The notes under the pieces were generated by a model, which did not search any database, was not told where the DNA came from, and saw only the letters and a program-made list of their open reading frames with translations. 64,000 nucleotides of DNA from Cryptomeria japonica (lineage: Eukaryota; Streptophyta; Pinopsida; Cupressales; Cupressaceae), in contig NC_081413.1 of NCBI RefSeq assembly GCF_030272615.1, positions 145,858,476-145,922,475 on the forward strand, given 5' to 3'. The position numbers were made by a program, and so were the translations under genes. Position 1 is the first letter of the stretch. Each line of letters starts with the position of its first letter. Below are positions 22,183 through 33,840 of the stretch, piece after piece.

Positions 22183-24117
22183 TCACGTATGTCCCTTCAA
22201 GACATATTTTTGAGCTATGGTAGTTACATTGACGGATTCATGTTCACGCTTGTCTTTGATTGTAATGACATTTACTTGATTGTCGTCAATTGATATATGA
22301 TTGATGGTGTTACTGTATATGTGATTGATACGAGCTCCACGTGTATCGTTTGAGGTTGAAGCTCCATCCTTGTTGTAGTTTGGAAGAGGATTCTTAAAGG
22401 CTCCATGGTCACCATTTGTCTTGAGACCATCGAGTGTTAAATCACCTCTATCAATCATGTCTCGAGAAATGTTATTCTATCTCATGCAATCATTTGTTTG
22501 ATGTCCTTTGTTGCGATGAAAGTCACAAAAGTGTGAGTCATTCCACCAGGGTGGTTTGATTTGTGGTTCAAAGTTGTTGATTGCTGGTAAGGAGATAATT
22601 TTGTTTACCAGGAGTTCTCTGAATGCTAACTCCAATGATTTCCCTAATGGTGTGTAGATGCGTTTTAGAAAGTTGTTGGTGTTACCTCATGAGCTTGTAT
22701 TAGGTCCTCGATTGGTGTTATTGTCTTGGGTATTGTTGGTGTTGTGAAGATGATCTTCTTGATTGGTAGCTGGTGCATAAGTGTTAGTACCTTGGTTAGC
22801 ACCCTTTTGATTTTTGGTATCGTGAGGATTACCTGATAAAGATAACACTGGTTGTTTGGACTTCGTATCATTAGGATCATTTCCTCCTTCATTTCCAGTG
22901 TTTTTGTTTCGGGTCCAGAACCTATATTTGTCTAAGTTGTTGTTGCTTTGGTTATTGTAATTAGAGTTGGATGAATTCATCCCTTCTTTGAAGAATTTTA
23001 ACATTCCTTTTTTGACACATGCCTCTTCTACTTGGATGCCATTCTCAATCAATTTAGCAAAAGATGGTATTCATTGGAGTTTGAGTATGTAACTCATCTT
23101 GCTATTTAAATTGTTGATGAAAATTTCCATCTTTTCCTTCTCAGGCACATCTTGAGGATACCTTGAAACCATTTGTCACCAACATTGAAGAAACACCATG
23201 AATGTTTCATTGTTCTTTTGTTTGGTATTGCAGACATCTAGCATGGTGATGGCATGTTGAATGTTGTAGGAGTATTGCGTAATGAATTTGTTGACTAACT
23301 CATTAAAGGATCTGATAGGAGGTGTGATTTTGGATAACCTTTCTAGTGTTTACCCTCCCAAGCTTCTTGGGAATAATCTCATTAAATAAGTGTCATCATG
23401 GGCAAATTCTAGGCTCATGGAGCAGAATTGCAAGACATGATTGGGGGGATCTCTTTTCCCATCATATTTGTCAAACTTGGGAATGTCTAAATTTGGGGGA
23501 GAAGGCCTCATGTTTAACCTCCTATCAAAAGGATAAGGACAAATTTCATTCAAGGAATACCGTACTGTTGATCCTTGTTGCATATCTTGCATCTACTTTT
23601 GCAGCATTTGTATTTGCTATGTAAGAAAAACCAAGGGTGCATTTGTTTGTCGAGGGAAGAGTTCTTCCCTCACATTGTTCCTATTTCGGAATGGCATGTG
23701 TAGTGGTAAGTTTTGCTCAGGGATGTTTTGCTCGGGTAAATTCTGCTCAGGTAAGTTTTACTCAGGTATGTTTTGCTCAAGTATGTTTTGTTCATGGTCA
23801 CGTGCTTCCTCCTCTCCTTGTCATTCTTGATAAGCATAATGTTGAGACCTTGTTCTAAATATGTCAGTATCGAATTCTTCAGGGAGTTTAACTCCTTTTC
23901 TTGTGAGCATGAGTAGGTATTTTTCTTTGTCAGTTTCCATGAGTTTTTCCACAAGTTTTTGAATTGAAGCACTTTCTTGACACTCTTGGAGGAGTTCCTC
24001 AGAAATTTTTGTGTCTTCTAGATTTGGATATTCAAAAGGATTTGATAATCTTTGATCCATGCTGGACTCTGGTTGTGTTTTGCTTTGTTTGTTTCATTGA
24101 GAGCGAGTAACAATGGG
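22183..24117 (-). pseudogene. gag: T4 gag polyprotein
   Basis: The probable start is ATG 24117 (Met-Pro-Ile-Val-Thr-Arg-Ser). One frame runs to the protease, broken only by stop codons (TAG, TGA and TAA are all present), with no frameshift. In order: an acidic N-terminal part, an Asn-Leu-Pro-Glu-Gln pentapeptide repeat (23715-23800), a Gln-rich helix, and the capsid family block (23592-23100, YDGKRDPPNHV). Then come an Asn-rich linker (23000-22690) and a variant knuckle C-X2-H-X4-H-X4-C near 22530. The layout parallels T2 gag. Confidence 0.75.
23713..23800 (-). repeat. 15-bp coding tandem repeat (pentapeptide N-[LI]-P-E-Q)
   Basis: About six tandem 15-base units on the minus strand encode Asn-Leu/Ile-Pro-Glu-Gln repeats in the gag N-terminal region; one unit has CAA changed to TAA. 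Confidence 0.7.
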
Positions 24118-24959
24118 CATCTAGTAGAAACTTTCTGTGACAAAGGGAATGAACTCCTCTTCGATGTTTTGCTTAGGGGTTGGTGGTTCAAATTGTGGTA
24201 TATTGTAAGTGATGCACACTTCAACGAAGAAAGCCGGATTGATCTTTCCTCCTTGATTTAGTCGTTGACTGAATGTTGATTTTTGACAGAATTCTCTACT
24301 CTTCAATGGTTTCTTGTCAAATTCGTTTGTTTTGTCTTGAAGATACAAGTGCATATGACGGAGGAATGTTCGATGAGATTTGAAGGGTTGGCGATTGATG
24401 TATAAAAATTTATTCCTTTTGACAAGTTTCTGAGAACTGTGTTTTTGTTTCCTCAATTTAGTGTTATGATAAATACTCTTTCTTCTCAGAATATGAGGAT
24501 TAATCATGCACAAGCGATCAATGGTTTCCTTTGATTTGTTTTAGATTCAAGATATCTTGTTTGGAAAATTAAGTTTTACTTTATCAAATGAAGGTTTAGA
24601 TGTCCCCTCATGACAAAGCGTGTCAAATGATATGGAATAAGAGCTTTCCCAATATGGAAACTCGATTTGACATCTTGGAGTTTAAAACAAGTATGTTTTT
24701 GGATAAAAATTCGTTTGATTGAAGGACCTTTTGATACGTGTGATGGTGTTTCATGATTTTGATAGGATAGATGTGTTTTATCCCTTGACTAGTTTTCAGA
24801 TTTGGCCAACCTTTGTTTTATGTAAAACTTTCTTTTGGAGTAGTTTTGATACATTGATTTGATTTTCTATTTGATGCAGTTCAAGATGAGGAAAGAAAGC
24901 TTCCTAAACTGTTTTTAGATTTTTCAAAAATAGCTTCTATTTTGCCCTCTATTTTCTCA
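24118..24959 (-). other. T4 leader, proximal part
   Basis: This lies upstream of the chosen gag start. An open minus-strand frame (24513-24121) is in phase with gag but lacks a domain. Either it is an N-terminal extension or simply leader. Confidence 0.4.
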
Positions 24960-25330
24960 GTTTTTGCTATGCGCTAAGACAGAAACCAAATGCGCTACTG
25001 AATTTCCGCAATGCCCTAGAGAATAAACTCCACGTGTTAAGCTGCCCTTTTGATGCGCTAACAGGATTCTTTGAGTTTGTTTTATTTTGAAAGGTTTATA
25101 CGATAATATGGGATTCTAAAGCACTAATTGTTGACTTCAACATGCTAAAGTTTGGTCTCAACGCGCTAAGATATTTCTTCAATGCCCTAGAATGTTTTCA
25201 GAAAGCGTTGAGTTTTGATCTGTTAATATTTTGGATTGATCATGCCTAAAGTTCAGTAGAAATGTGCTATGTTGAAGTTTGTAAGCACTAAATTGTGGTT
25301 CCAAAGCACTAAGATGTTTCTCTTGCGAGC
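24960..25330 (+). repeat. Cluster of degenerate ATGCGCTA motifs (1)
   Basis: Variants ATGCGCTA, ACGCGCTA, AAGCACTA, ATGCCCTA and ATGTGCTA occur roughly every 25-50 bases. This is the reverse complement of the motif clustered at 18435-18800. Confidence 0.7.
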
Positions 25331-26849
25331 TACACTACCCTGATATTTTTGACTTGGTGGTTTTTTTGTGATTTTTGAGTTTTTCCTCAACTATGATAGA
25401 TGATTTTCTGAAGTAAGAAATGAATGCACAACACAAAAGAGATAACCATTTTGCATAGTCTAAACAATGAGTGTATGTTTTGAGTAGGATGTGTTCAAAT
25501 CCCCAGTGTTTCAATAGGTTTGGATACAAAAAACATACATCAATCAGACTCTTTATTCAAAGGTCATCGACAATACCATAGCTCACTAGTCTCGATACTT
25601 CATCAGCTTAAACAACCTTGTCACCCCATAGGGGATGCCCATTTTTTTGCCTTTTACCAGAAATTAACCCAAAGTGAATTGCTTCACAATTGAGTAGTTA
25701 TCTTGGGAGATATATGGTGAGTAATCTTAGGGGTGGATACTTCCCCACCCTTGCACTATGATACTGCAAATGTTTGGATACTGACTCGGCTCAAGGTTTC
25801 TATCTCTAAGGTTCATAATCAGGCTTCCTATTTGACCATTAATGATAAGCTCCCTCAGGAGGCTTCCCAACCTTTAGAAAAAAGGCTTTACATATCGTAA
25901 AGATACTGGGGGAAGGCTAATCACTGCGCTCAATCGTTGAAAAGGACTTTCGTCACTTTCCACTTTTGATTATAGTGGGTTGGAACACTTGGTGTCAAAG
26001 TCGTTCCCCACTTAGGTCGTTCCCCTCACACTGGCCAAAGAATGGCTTTAAGAGTTGTTCAACTCCTCAAGAGGGTAGGCCTACCAAAGGTTTTAATGCA
26101 ATAAACATTGAAAGCATGAGAGTGGCCTGACTTTTTGATCACCCAGTTAAGGGGAGAGCATATTCCTTCCACTAGCGAATCAAAGCACACAAGTGTTCTT
26201 TTTTACCTATTATTGCAATGATTTGGTAAAATCTATATGGAGATATTGCTCCACAAAAACATCGTGTTCATTTTATCCCATCAAATCAATGATTATCTGA
26301 GCTAGTAAAGGAACCTGATCAACAAAGCAAAATTTTGATTTTGGTGGTCAACAAAAGAAATCGACAAAACTGGGAAGAATTTCCCTCTTTTAACTAAAAT
26401 TTAGACAAATGTGGTTCTTTTACCTTGCAAAAATTGGAAGTTGATCCTTTTAAACACCAAAAGATGGTGAGGTTGGTTTTAAAGCTTTTTGCAAAATGAA
26501 AGATTGTCTTGTTCTTTTTAATAACCCAAAAGGAAAGTTTTTCTCTTATGAAAGCAAGAAAGATTTTTTATTGTGGTTCTTTTTAGGTACCCAAATGAGA
26601 TGTGAGTTCAATTTTATCTTTTAAACAAGAATTAAAAGACTTCAAATTTTTTAACTAACTTAGCTAAGTTAGTAAAAAAATTCAAACTATTTTAAATCCT
26701 AACTTAAAAATAAAAATGGGTTCCCAAACTTGCAAGAAACTGTCAGAAATCCTACAAAATAACAATTAAAGCAGTTAGAAAAACTCTAGCTTGGTGGACT
26801 TTCACAAGTCTAATTTGATCTCAGTTAAAAAGTAAATTTTGTCTTCTGT
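25331..26849 (-). other. T4 leader, middle part without recognised features
   Basis: No gene seen. A-rich tracts near 26330-26760 and short repeated AAAAGA words. Probably untranslated leader of the Gypsy element. Confidence 0.4.
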
Positions 26850-27110
26850 TTGTGATGTGCTACAGAAAATAGTGTATGTACTACAGAATATACCGGATGC
26901 GTTATCAGATAGACCTGAAGCATTGCACTATTTTTCGAATGCGCTATATGGTTAGGTTCCCGCACCAAGACATATAGGAATTTTTTTAAAATCCTATGCG
27001 CTAAATAAGGATCTCTATGCGCTAGGATATGAGTCCCATGTGCTGAACAGTATACTAGATGCACTAAGTGATGTTCCCCACGCACTGATTCTCCTTTCCC
27101 GTATACCTGC
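26850..27110 (+). repeat. Cluster of degenerate ATGCGCTA motifs (2)
   Basis: At least eight variants of ATGCGCTA sit close to the primer-binding site. They create a minus-strand 95-codon frame with repeated Ala-His words, judged not to be a gene. Confidence 0.65.
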
Positions 27111-27149
27111 AAAGATGGTTAGACTAAAAAACTAATTTGATTATTGGGG

Positions 27150-27175
27150 TTATGTCCCATGGTGGGTGCCAAAAA
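27150..27175 (-). promoter_or_regulatory. T4 primer-binding site
   Basis: The minus strand just inside the 5' LTR reads TTTTTGGCACCCACCATGGG. Position and the TGG start fit a primer-binding site; the tRNA was not assigned. Confidence 0.6.
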
Positions 27176-28644
27176 TGTATGTAGGAAAAGTTGTTCGATG
27201 AAATCCAAAATGTGAAAATATTTCAAGGACTTGCCCACACACCCATGGGACTCTTGGTGCAAGTTATGGAGTCATGAGGAATGAATCAACTTCCCAAGGA
27301 GTGTTGCATGGTTCTCTTTCTCACAAGGTCCCTCAAGCCAATGCCTTTGCTCTCAAATTATTGAGAAAAGTGATTTAGGGATGAGGAATGCAAGAATGAG
27401 GGATGATTTGATTGAATTTAGTATGAATACATCCTATTTATGCATGATTTTAGTGAATGAACTAAACTAGATGATAAGATAACAAAGTTAGTAATAATAC
27501 TATCCTAACATGATATACTAGCTATATTTTTTAGTCTAATGATGATAGAAATACTCTAAAATGCTTATTAGATTAATTTATATTACAAAGAGAGGCTAAA
27601 ATGCTTGTTAAAATTAAGTATAAGTATGATGCTAAAGACTTGGATTCTGCAATGGAGGAATGAGAGCTCTATTTATAGGGAAAATAGGGCAATGGATGGT
27701 CAGGATTGAAGAATCTAATCAAGGGTTAGGATTAAAGCTATCAATGGGTGTTTCAAATTCTCACCATTGAAATGGTGATAATTGTCAACATAAGATTGCT
27801 TGAGAGGAGAGGTAAGAAGCATTAAATGCTTGAGAAGACATGAAGGTTACCTTAGAAGGTAAAGGTTAAGGTTAGGTGAAGGTTATCCATTGGATAAAGC
27901 TTTTACCCAAAGGAAAAACTCTTGCGTAAAGGTTAAGGGGATAACCATGGTCAAAGAAATGAATGCTTGATGAGATCCTTCAGTTAGATGAGGTTTAAGT
28001 TAGGCAAAAAGTCTCTAACCATACCACTAAGGGTTAGTTAACCATTAATGGTTTGAAGACTTTGGGGATAAATTTGTAAGAGTCCTTCCAAATTTGGGGG
28101 TTTTCAATAAGTTAGCTTGTTGAAGGCATAAAGGCTTTAATTCCTTTGGAAGACTTTACTCCAAATTTGAGAAGTAACCTCCTCAAATTTAGGGAAAGGG
28201 GATAATTGATGAGTTTAGGTTAATTGACTAGGATTAGAGGTATTTTAGAAGAATTTAGGAAGAGGGTTAGGAGGCAAGTGGGGGATAAAGGAAAATGCAA
28301 GTGGATGAGGGAAATGGGATTTAATTAAAATAAATTGCTTTATTTTAATTTGGTTGCAAGTTGGGGTTTAAATAAATTAGATTTATTTAATTGGGTGAAC
28401 TATTTAATTAAATGTAAATTTAATTAAAAAGTAGAGAGAAGGGATTTAATTAAATAAAATGATTTATTCAATTAAATAATATAAAGGGCTTAAGTGAATT
28501 TAAATAAATAAATGGAATAATTTATTTAATTAAATAGAAGAATGTGGGTGAGATAATTAAATTAGATTTAACTAAATAGAGGAATGAGAATAAAATGAAC
28601 ATTAAATATTCGTTTAGGAATATGGTCAGTTTTATACATCTACA
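27176..28644 (-). repeat. T4 5' LTR (1469 bp)
   Basis: Plus reading begins TGTATGTAGG and ends CATCTACA; matches 16353-17833 over its whole length. Confidence 0.9.
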
Positions 28645-28649
28645 GTAAC
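28645..28649. repeat. Right target-site duplication of T4 (GTAAC)
   Basis: Matches 16348-16352. Confidence 0.88.
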
Positions 28650-28938
28650 GATCTGATATGATCTATGATGTAGATTCAATGTATTTTGAATGTTGTTAGG
28701 GGTATGCAACCGACCTAGTTGAAAAGTGTATTTAGGTCAAGTTTGAGAAGGTTTAGACTGTCGGTCATCAAAGAAGAAGAGGGTGTCGAACTAGATTGAG
28801 ATGTCTGCATGTGTTAAGAAAATTGGAGCTGAAATGGATCTGTACTAGCAAGCAGAGAGTGCATTGATCAGATCATTTTTGTGTTGTTTCCTAATAGTTG
28901 TAGTAGTATTAAAATCCTTTAACCGGGTAGGTCCTAAC
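28650..28938 (+). repeat. T3 5' LTR fragment 2
   Basis: Aligns with 46137-46425 of the 3' LTR, between the T4 and T5 insertions. The last five bases (CTAAC, 28934-28938) are the left duplication of T5. Confidence 0.85.
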
Positions 28939-29968
28939 TATTAGTTCCTGGAGGCAACTAAGAGGGGGGGGGGGTGAATCAGTTGTCTATTAATTTCAAA
29001 CCAAAACTAACTTAACCAAACTTAGGGCATAATACTAGTAAACAAAACTTTAATGTCGGTAGACAGTTTAGTAGCTAATAACAGTATCGGTAAAGTTTAA
29101 TGCATGAAACATAAAGATAAATAAAATACACAACACATAACACAGTTATTTGTAGGTGGAAACCCTGTAAGGATAAAAACCATGGTGGGAAACCTTACCC
29201 ACAATCAGATGATACTACTGCAGGTAGTATGTATGTACAGATGGGGTGTGCACATGCAGAAAGGCCAACTACCTAGAGCTCACTGCTCAATCACAAAATG
29301 GGAGTCACATTGACTACAATTGGATGGTTAAATCCAATGATAATTTACTGCTCAAAATAGCATCTTCATATGTTGGATTCAGTACCGGTTAAGCTCTGAT
29401 TGCCTTCTCCAAAAGGCTTCCTTGAATCTTCAAATGATGTATGTGTGTATAGCTCTGCTTATATTCACATATACCTTATTACAATCCTTTTTCACACTCT
29501 CCTCTACTTCTTCTTAATCTCACAAATGAGATCTTACATATATACCAAAACCTAAGACCAAATATGTAGGTCGGCTCACTAAGATATTATAATAAAATCA
29601 ATTACAAATGAATCAATATGTGATGCATGATGTCAACTCAATGAATTGGCAACAATAACAAATTATCTCAATAATGTGTCATGCTGATCTGGAATAGATA
29701 ATGCTTGTCGATCCATAACCTAGACCTATTTGCCGGTAACAGCAAATATGCAAACCTAATTAGATCAATAATCAAATCAACAAAACCAAGTGTCAAAACA
29801 TTGTCTTCGACATAACCAGGTAATCTCCAAATGATAATAGACCATCCTCAGTTCTGGTGAACAATATAACCTACCGGTGAACATAACAAAGATCCCCAAG
29901 TGCTCTCAAGTGTTGACAAGTGTTGACATCAATGACAAAACCAATGAAACACATCCATAATACCAACA
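28939..29968 (-). repeat. T5 3' LTR (1030 bp)
   Basis: Same family as the T1 LTR (13262-14328). The first dinucleotide is TA instead of TG; the right end is TACCAACA. Confidence 0.85.
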
Positions 29969-29982
29969 ATCTCCCCCTTTGG
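29969..29982 (-). promoter_or_regulatory. T5 polypurine tract
   Basis: The minus strand reads CAAAGGGGGAGAT directly before the LTR start TGTTGG, inside the common Copia 3' context (ATGCCAAAGGGGGAGA). Confidence 0.85.
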
Positions 29983-30344
29983 CATTGATGGCAACACAAG
30001 ATGGAAAAACCATCTAAGTGCCAAAGTAGAAATACCAAAAACCAAAAACTAGCAATCTCCCAAAGAGATCAATTACCAGAAATCAAAATAAATAATATCT
30101 CTCCCTCTAGGAATAATCTCTCCCCAAAGAAAATGTGTTTTTCCATAGATATATCTCTCCCTTTGACATCAAATGCCAAAGCAATACAAAACCAAATACA
30201 ATCAATTCATAGAACTTGTTACAAATACCAATGGTTATAACCACATTTATTCAATCTACTCCCTTGAGAAGTAGCTCTCCTTCATCAAAGTCAGAAAAAG
30301 ATTTCTCTTTTAGTTCTACTAGTCTGATACCATGCTCCAACTGT

Positions 30345-30638
30345 CTAAGTTTCTACCAGTGAGGGTATAAATCCAAGTTTCTCTCTTAGATATTCAACAG
30401 TTTCTTTAGGCAAAGGCTTAGTAAAGATATCTGCAATCTTCTCTTTAGTGTAACCAAGCTTCAAAAGATATTTGTCCAATCTAGCATAACAAGCTCTAAG
30501 AGCTTGCTTCAATCCATATAAAGCTTTCATTAACCTGCAAACCATATCTTTGTCATTTGTCAAAGAAAATCCATCAGGTTGTTCAATATAGACTTCCTCT
30601 TCAAGATCTCTAGTAAAAAATGCACATTTAACATCCAT
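30345..30638 (-). pseudogene. T5 RT fused to RNase H tail by internal deletion
   Basis: 97 codons. The first about 65 residues are Copia reverse transcriptase (DVKCAF, EEEVYIEQPDGF, LYGLKQA blocks). The last about 30 are the extreme C-terminus of Copia pol (IADIFTKPLPKE...YLREKLG). The RT catalytic Asp-Asp motif and most of RNase H between them are missing, so an internal deletion joined distant parts in frame. Confidence 0.85.
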
Positions 30639-30743
30639 TTGATATACTTTATAGTTCTTGTGTGCTGCAAAAGCTAAGAATAATCTGACTACCTCAATTC
30701 TAGCTACCGGTGCAAAGGTTTCATTATAATCAATTCCTTCTTT

Positions 30744-31068
30744 CTACGAATATCCCTTAAACACTTGTCTTTCTTTGTTTCTGATTACCTTACCATCTTT
30801 ATTAAATTTATTTCTGAATACCCATTTAGTTCCAATTACATTTTTGTTTTTAGGTCGGGGAACCAATGTCCATGTGTTTTTCTTTTCAATTTGTTCCAAT
30901 TCATCTTCCATAGCCTTAATCCAATGTTTATCTTCACATGCCTCATTCATACTTGTTGGTTCAAATTGAGAAATTAGACATACCTCTTCATTTTCTAGTA
31001 TTCCTCTAGTCATAACTCCTTGATACTTATTCCCAATTATCTGACTTTTAGATAATTTGATGTTAACA
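30744..31068 (-). pseudogene. T5 RT N-terminal part
   Basis: The open block 31013-30744 shows the Copia RT entry region: acidic WIKAMEDELEQIEK, then TWTLVPRPKNKNVIGTKWVF. It is separated from 30638 by a stop and frameshift. The right end at 31068 is where the element breaks off. Confidence 0.85.
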
Positions 31069-31073
31069 CTAAT
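31069..31073. repeat. Right duplication of T5 target (CTAAT)
   Basis: Pairs with CTAAC at 28934-28938; the empty-site counterpart is CTATT at 46421-46425. Confidence 0.65.
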
Positions 31074-31603
31074 AGGCCTGATCTTGTAAATTCCTTCACC
31101 GGGCGGCTCATTAATTTGGGTTTAAATCCTTTAGCAAGGTTACTCCTAATAGGGTAGGGCTCCTAACATAGCTGAGGTTAAAATATCTTCACCATGTGAC
31201 TCCAAACAAGGTCTTCTCTTAACCGAGCATTATTGTAAAGATCCTAACTAGGCTAGGCCTTTAACAAGGCACATTTCGAAAGAGTGCAAATATTTTGTGG
31301 GTACCAATTCCCACTGTGGTTTTTCCCATTTGGGTTTCCATGTGAAAAATCTTTGTGTTCATATTGTGGATGGATTGTTGAGTTATAAATTTGATGTCTT
31401 TACTATATTTTCTTAATGATGAACACTTATGTAGCTACAGGTATTGTTTTGGTAAATCTGCTTTAAGTGATTGATTGAGTAGATAACGATATTGTTTATA
31501 AATTGTTTTTGAGAAGTATTTTCAGGTTCATGAAGAATTACACTTTATTGTTATCACTGATTCAGCCCCCCCTCTAAGTAATAACTGGATCCTCATAATA
31601 ATA
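31074..31603 (+). repeat. T3 5' LTR fragment 3
   Basis: Aligns with 46426-46954. It ends AATAATA where the 3' LTR ends AATAACA, so the terminal CA has become TA. Confidence 0.85.
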
Positions 31604-31623
31604 ATTGATATCAGAGCATAAGG
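31604..31623 (+). promoter_or_regulatory. T3 primer-binding site
   Basis: ATTGATATCAGAGCATAAGG, the initiator-Met type Copia site (TGGTATCAGAGC) with one change. Confidence 0.85.
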
Positions 31624-31668
31624 TCCTCTTTCTTTAGAAGCTTAACCGCTTGATGTAAAGATCTGAAG

Positions 31669-32700
31669 ATGATGAAGAAGGAGGGTGCCAATTTCACTAA
31701 GGACAACTACAAAATATGGAGTGATAGAATGAAGATTTATATCAAAGGTATGGGTGCTCAGTTCTGGTAGCATGTTATTACTAAGTGTGTAACTCCTACC
31801 GGTCCTCTAACAATAGATCAGCTTAAGGTGCAACATGAAAGCATTCAATCATTGGAAGCCATTGTAAGTACATTTTTTGATACTGAATATATTGATGTCC
31901 ATGGTTTAGAAACTTCTTTTGAAGTTTGGGAGAAGTTAGAATTAATATATGGTGGTGATAAGCATGTGCAAAAGGCTAAATAAGAAAGCCTTAGAGGAAA
32001 GTTTGATGATATGACAATGATGGAAGGAGAAAATATCACATAGTATGGATAGAAGATAAAAGAAGTTGTTGGTGGAATCAAAAGTGCTGGTGGTACTATA
32101 GATGAAGACACTATGGTGAGTAAAATTATTAGAAACCTATGCCATTAGAGTGTTTGATATTCAAGAGTTGAGCTCAGTCAGTAATGATAAGGTTAATGTT
32201 GATTCTTTGATTGGTAAGCTTACTTCTTTTGAGTTGAATAGTTTTGATAACAATGTACCTAAGACAAAATTTTCTTTCAAAGCATCTATATTTAGTGCAC
32301 CAGTGGGAAAAGGGAAATATGTTTGTCATAGTCATGAATGTAGGTCAAGTCATCATGGCAGTAGAAAAGATGATCTAGATGATGAAGATAATCTGATGGA
32401 GTTTGAAGCTTTATTAGCAAAAGACTTCCTAGAGGCACTGGTAATTACAAAGGCAAGCTACCTCTTAAGTTTTTATCTTGTAACAAGATAGGACATATAG
32501 CTGGAAACTATCCTAATATTGATCAAAAGGAAAAGTTTAGAAAATATAAGGGAAAAGGAAAGAAACAATGCTATGTTGCAGTTGATGAAGGTGCTACTGA
32601 TGAGGAATCTGAGGATGAAGATAATGAGGAGATTTTTTTTGTTGTTGTTAAGGAGGATCTATCTGATAAGAAGACTTTAGTATCTCACATTGGCAATAGT
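31669..32700 (+). pseudogene. gag: T3 Copia gag
   Basis: Starts at ATG 31669 (MMKKEGANF). Residues 1-150 follow the Copia gag (UBN2-type) pattern including the NYKIWSDRMK block; four in-frame stops (three TAG, one TAA) interrupt it. A frameshift near 32140 leads to an open block (32150-32491) with FDIQELSSVSNDKV. The zinc knuckle at 32495-32520 has lost its outer cysteines: the first reads Phe/Leu and the last Tyr, while CNKIGH is kept. An acidic stretch leads to protease. Not functional. Confidence 0.85.
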
Positions 32701-33840
32701 GATGAATGGATTATTGATAGTGGTTTCTCACACCACATGATCGGTGATAAGAACAAGTTTATTTCTCTTGAAGAATTTAATGGTGGTGTAGTAAGATTGG
32801 GGAACAATTCACCTTGTATGGTAAAAGGTAAAGGTCTTATCTCTTTGAATGGTAAAAGTAATGTTGATGATGTATATTGGGTTGAAGGTTTGAAGCATAA
32901 CTTGTTGAGTGTTGGTCAGTTGAATGACAAAGGTTATCATCTTGAGTTTAAGAATGGAGTGTGCAGGATCTTAGGATGCAAAGGAGAATTAATTGCTACT
33001 GGTAAACAAACTAAAGGAAACTTATTCAATCTAAATACTAGTGTAAATAGTTGTTTGGTTTCTAAGGTTGAAGATAGTTGGCTATGGCATAGAAGGTTTT
33101 TTCATGTGAACTTTCATAATATGGTTAAGATGAGCAAGTCAAATTTGGCTAGAGGTATACCACAATTTGTTAAACTAGACAATGTGATGTGTAAAGAATG
33201 TCAGTTGGGTAAGATGACTACATCTTCTTTTAAGAGTAAATGTTTTTCTTCTGAGCATATTCACGATTTGGTGCATACTAACTTATGTGGTCCTATGAGG
33301 ACTATAAGTTTTTATGGTGACAAATATTTCATGATATTTACTGATGATTTTTCAAGAATGATGTGGGTTACTTTTTTGAAGGAAAAGTTTGAATCTCTTA
33401 GTAAGTTGAACGCATTCAAGGCCTTAATAGAAAAGGAAACCGGTAAGAATCTTAAGTGCCTAAGATTTGACTGGGGTAGAGATTTTACATCATATGAGTT
33501 TGTAAGATATTGTTATGAAAATGGAATAAAGAGGTAGTTTTGTGCTCCAAGGACACCACAACAGAATGGAATTGCAGAAAGGAGAAACATAAGCATTGTT
33601 GAAGCAACAACGACTATGCAGATACATGGAGATGTACCTAGGAGAGAAGCAGTCAGTACTATAGTATACACATTGAATTTGGTGAAGAAAGGTAATGACA
33701 AGACACCCTATAAGTTATGGTATGGTAAAACTCCTAATATCAGTTACTTCAAAGTTCTTGGCAGTAGGTGTTTTATAAAAAGAGATGATTATACTAGTAA
33801 ATTCGACCCTAAAAGTGATGAAGGAACATTCCTTGGGTAA
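32701..33840 (+). pseudogene. T3 protease and integrase
   Basis: One frame. The protease active site WIIDSGFSHHM (Asp-Ser-Gly) is at 32709-32740, followed by a GAG-pre-integrase region with His and Cys ligands (LWHRRFFH...CKECQLGK). The integrase core from about 33262 has HTNLCGPM where the first catalytic Asp is normally found (changed to Asn), FTDDFSR intact, and PQQNGIAERRN with its Glu. A TAG at 33535-33537 stands where relatives have Gln; the frame continues to TAA at 33838. Integrase would therefore be inactive even without the stops. Confidence 0.88.

Larger units (their letters stand above)
16353..28644 (-). mobile_element. T4: Gypsy-type element with gag-protease and antisense plant mobile domain
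   Basis: A 12.3-kb minus-strand element has LTRs at 16353-17833 and 27176-28644 and GTAAC duplications. Gag-protease occupies 24117 to about 21380 in one frame with about a dozen stops. No RT or integrase is visible. Between protease and the 3' LTR lies a plus-strand (opposite) gene remnant with a plant mobile domain, plus tandem and dispersed repeats. LTR divergence is clearly higher than in T2 or T8, with about 8 differences in the first 110 bases compared by eye. Confidence 0.85.
28939..31068 (-). mobile_element. T5: truncated minus-strand Copia
   Basis: The left end is a complete LTR (28939-29968). Inside lie a purine tract and RT/RNase H remnants, but the right end stops inside pol with no second LTR. 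CTAAC (28934-28938) and CTAAT (31069-31073) flank it, and the T3 3' LTR has CTATT at the matching site (46421-46425), so both ends of the insertion are placed precisely. Confidence 0.78.

Noticed and set aside
26825-27112. 95-codon minus-strand frame with repeated Ala-His words
   Set aside because: The pattern comes from the ATGCGCTA motif cluster, with irregular spacing that does not preserve a protein repeat.
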